In this document: one piece after another, positions 7,474-8,882 of the stretch
How positions within the stretch are numbered: position 1 is the stretch's first letter
Layout: every line of letters starts with the position of its first letter
Source: Bacteroidales bacterium
GTDB lineage: Bacteria; Bacteroidota; Bacteroidia; Bacteroidales; VadinHA17
Assembly: GCA_003518245.1 (NCBI GenBank)
Contig: DOZA01000222.1
Location: 1-8,882 of the forward strand
Length of the DNA stretch: 8,882 nucleotides
Direction of reading: 5' to 3'
Made by a program: the position numbers and the translations under genes
Notes under the pieces: generated by a model
Database searches by the model: none
Told to the model about the DNA's origin: nothing
Seen by the model: only the letters and a program-made list of their open reading frames with translations

Positions 7474-8025
7474 TCACACCACGAGCCTGCTTTTGAATGG
7501 CAGGAATGTCATAAAGTCGGCATGATGTACAATATAAGCTTCTGTGGTCCTTTTTATATGATCTCCTTCACCGGCATGTGCAGCTATTATATGGCTTACT
7601 TCAGGGGGCAAACCGCACTCCTCTGCCAGTGAAACACCCGAGAAAGGATGCCTGAGATACTTACCATATGTGCCCTGCACAGCATTACCTTTTTCATCCT
7701 TCACATATTCAAGTAACTTACCTACATCAGCAAGTATTGATCCCGAAATCAAAACATCCATATCAACCGGTAATTCTTCACTGAAGAAATCATTTATCTT
7801 CTTACCACTCTCAAGGGCTATATGAACGACACATCTCTTGTGGGCCATAAAACTAACTTTAAGATCAGGGCCACAGAGCAGTGTGAACGGAATAGTTTTG
7901 AGGTCATCAGCAGTGAGAACACTTCTTTCAAGGGCTATTTCCCATACCCTGGCGGTTTTTTCCCTTAATTCATCGTTTGAAATCCAATCAAGTTCGGGCC
8001 AGAGATCATAAACTATCTTGTTCAT
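7474..8025 (-). CDS. HD-superfamily (HDIG-like) protein with altered HD motif
   Basis: The protein is 183 residues with no signal peptide or membrane segment, so it is probably cytoplasmic. The layout resembles small HDIG-type metal-dependent phosphohydrolase proteins: MAHKRCVVHIA (His62), then SGSILADVGKLLEY around 94-107, HPFSG (His126), PPEVSHIIAAHAGEGD (His145, His150), and IVHHADFM (His167, His168, Asp170). In the standard motif the third piece reads LLHDVGKL; here the His is Ala99 while Asp100 remains. The codon is GCT, two base changes from a His codon, so this is not a simple one-base slip. The other metal-ligand candidates are kept, which suggests a still-folded family member, possibly with altered metal use. 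Its substrate is unknown. It lies 12 bp downstream of the dehydrogenase gene on the same strand and probably shares its transcript. Confidence 0.8.
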   Translation of the reverse strand: MNKIVYDLWPELDWISNDELREKTARVWEIALERSVLTADDLKTIPFTLLCGPDLKVSFMAHKRCVVHIALESGKKINDFFSEELPVDMDVLISGSILADVGKLLEYVKDEKGNAVQGTYGKYLRHPFSGVSLAEECGLPPEVSHIIAAHAGEGDHIKRTTEAYIVHHADFMTFLPFKSRLVV

Positions 8026-8037
8026 ATTAATTCTGAT

Positions 8038-8882
8038 TTAAAGATTTGATATTATTTCATCGGTCATCATAATAGTACTGGCTGCTCCTTTGTCAATAAC
8101 ATCAGGTTTACCAGGCATCTTCATCATGTCATAGGTACGAACCTTGCCTTCTTCAATAACTTTTGCAACAGCCTTGCGAATTTTGGCAGATATGTCTTCC
8201 TCATTTAAATAATCAAGCATCATACATACCGATTCAATCATAGCTATAGGATTTACAATAGGAGTATCATACTCGGCATATTTCGGTGCTGAGCCATGTG
8301 TGGGCTCAAAAACGGCAACACCATCAGCTGAAAATTGTGCTGAGCAGGCAAACCCGAGACCTCCTATCAAACCTGCAAAAGCATCTGAGACTATATCACC
8401 GAACATATTTCCCGCAACAATAACTCCATAATTTTCAGGATTTTTTGTAAGCCACATCATTTGTGCATCTATATTGGTGTTCCATAGTTGTATATCCTGA
8501 AACTCATTTTTCTGGATATCCCTGGCAAGCTTAAGCATCATGCCCGAAGTTTCTCTTATAACATTGGGTTTCTCACAGACAGTAACTGATTTATAACCAT
8601 ATTCACGTGCATAATTAAATGCTGCCCTTACTATCCTTTCTGTGGCCGTTTTAGAAAATATCCTCGTTGAAACTGATATCTCGTCAATAGGCACACTTCC
8701 GAAATTCTTAATAAATTTCGGGTGTGTCATTAATGCTTTGTAAACGAGTGATGGTGGGTTCGACCACTCGACTCCACCATAAAGACCTTCAGTATTTTGC
8801 CTGAAGATGGCTACATCGACTCTGGGTTCGTCAAATGAACCTTCAGCATTTCGTCTGATAAAATTTAATGGATTACCCTTAT
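8038..8882 (-). CDS. Isocitrate/isopropylmalate-family dehydrogenase (5' end outside window)
   Basis: The frame is open to the right edge, so only the last 280 residues are visible; the ATG at 8730 is internal. This family oxidises and decarboxylates (2R,3S)-2-hydroxy-dicarboxylates such as isocitrate, homoisocitrate or 3-isopropylmalate with NAD(P) and Mg or Mn. In visible-part numbering: RQNTEGLYGGVEW at 27-39 (substrate-binding loop, nearer to isocitrate/homoisocitrate types than to the RELTGG of LeuB), CEKPNV at 102-107 with catalytic Lys104, Asp138 in NTNID, GNMFGDIVSD at 157-166 carrying metal-binding Asp162 and Asp166, and FEPTHGSAPKYA at 191-202 with Asn210, the cofactor-binding region. 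All expected catalytic residues in the visible part are kept. The substrate could be isocitrate, but LeuB-like or tartrate-type members cannot be excluded. It heads, in the visible part, a unit with the HD gene 12 bp downstream. Confidence 0.9.
   Translation of the reverse strand, partial: KGNPLNFIRRNAEGSFDEPRVDVAIFRQNTEGLYGGVEWSNPPSLVYKALMTHPKFIKNFGSVPIDEISVSTRIFSKTATERIVRAAFNYAREYGYKSVTVCEKPNVIRETSGMMLKLARDIQKNEFQDIQLWNTNIDAQMMWLTKNPENYGVIVAGNMFGDIVSDAFAGLIGGLGFACSAQFSADGVAVFEPTHGSAPKYAEYDTPIVNPIAMIESVCMMLDYLNEEDISAKIRKAVAKVIEEGKVRTYDMMKMPGKPDVIDKGAASTIMMTDEIISNL

Noticed and set aside
1..8882. A search for CRISPR repeats, transposases, phage genes, toxin-antitoxin pairs, tRNA or rRNA genes.
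   Set aside because: No regularly spaced repeats, recognisable mobile-element proteins or RNA gene signatures were seen by eye on either strand. A small noncoding RNA could still be missed.

Overview
The window looks like chromosomal DNA from a member of the Bacteroidota, probably Bacteroidales-like. It is AT-rich, lacks strong Shine-Dalgarno sequences, has a TAnnTTTG-type promoter box before one gene, and carries typical surface-lipoprotein genes (a SPOR lipoprotein and a lipoprotein glycoside hydrolase). PurA and the AMP-binding ligase also have Bacteroidota-like sequences. This placement rests on recalled family patterns, not on a search.

Left part (1-1735, + strand): the 3' portion of a secreted-type alpha/beta hydrolase/lipase gene runs in from the left edge. 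It is followed by about 700 bp that hold no intact gene. That stretch is the decayed remnant of a large BadF/BadG/HgdC-type acyl-CoA dehydratase activase gene. Its N-terminus, the ATPase-domain core and the extreme C-terminus can still be read in order, but in different frames separated by stops and internal deletions.

Centre (1736-7470): purA (adenylosuccinate synthetase, + strand) meets convergently a small SPOR-domain lipoprotein gene (- strand). The lipoprotein gene is divergent from a two-gene + strand unit: a long-chain acyl-CoA synthetase-like ligase, then 13 bp later a lipoprotein family 2 glycoside hydrolase. That unit ends at a strong GC-rich perfect hairpin with a short T-run.

Right part (7474-8882, - strand): a likely operon of an isocitrate/isopropylmalate-family dehydrogenase (5' part beyond the window) followed 12 bp later by an HD-superfamily protein. 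The namesake His of the HD motif is replaced by Ala in this protein.

Most of the window is ordinary metabolism: AMP synthesis, fatty-acid activation, polysaccharide breakdown and a decarboxylating dehydrogenase. I see no CRISPR array, transposase, phage gene, tRNA or rRNA, and no convincing new multi-gene system. The points most worth a second look are the activase pseudogene, the HD-to-AD change, the palindrome at 7439-7464 as a possible dispersed repeat, and the variant ATP-binding motif of the ligase.
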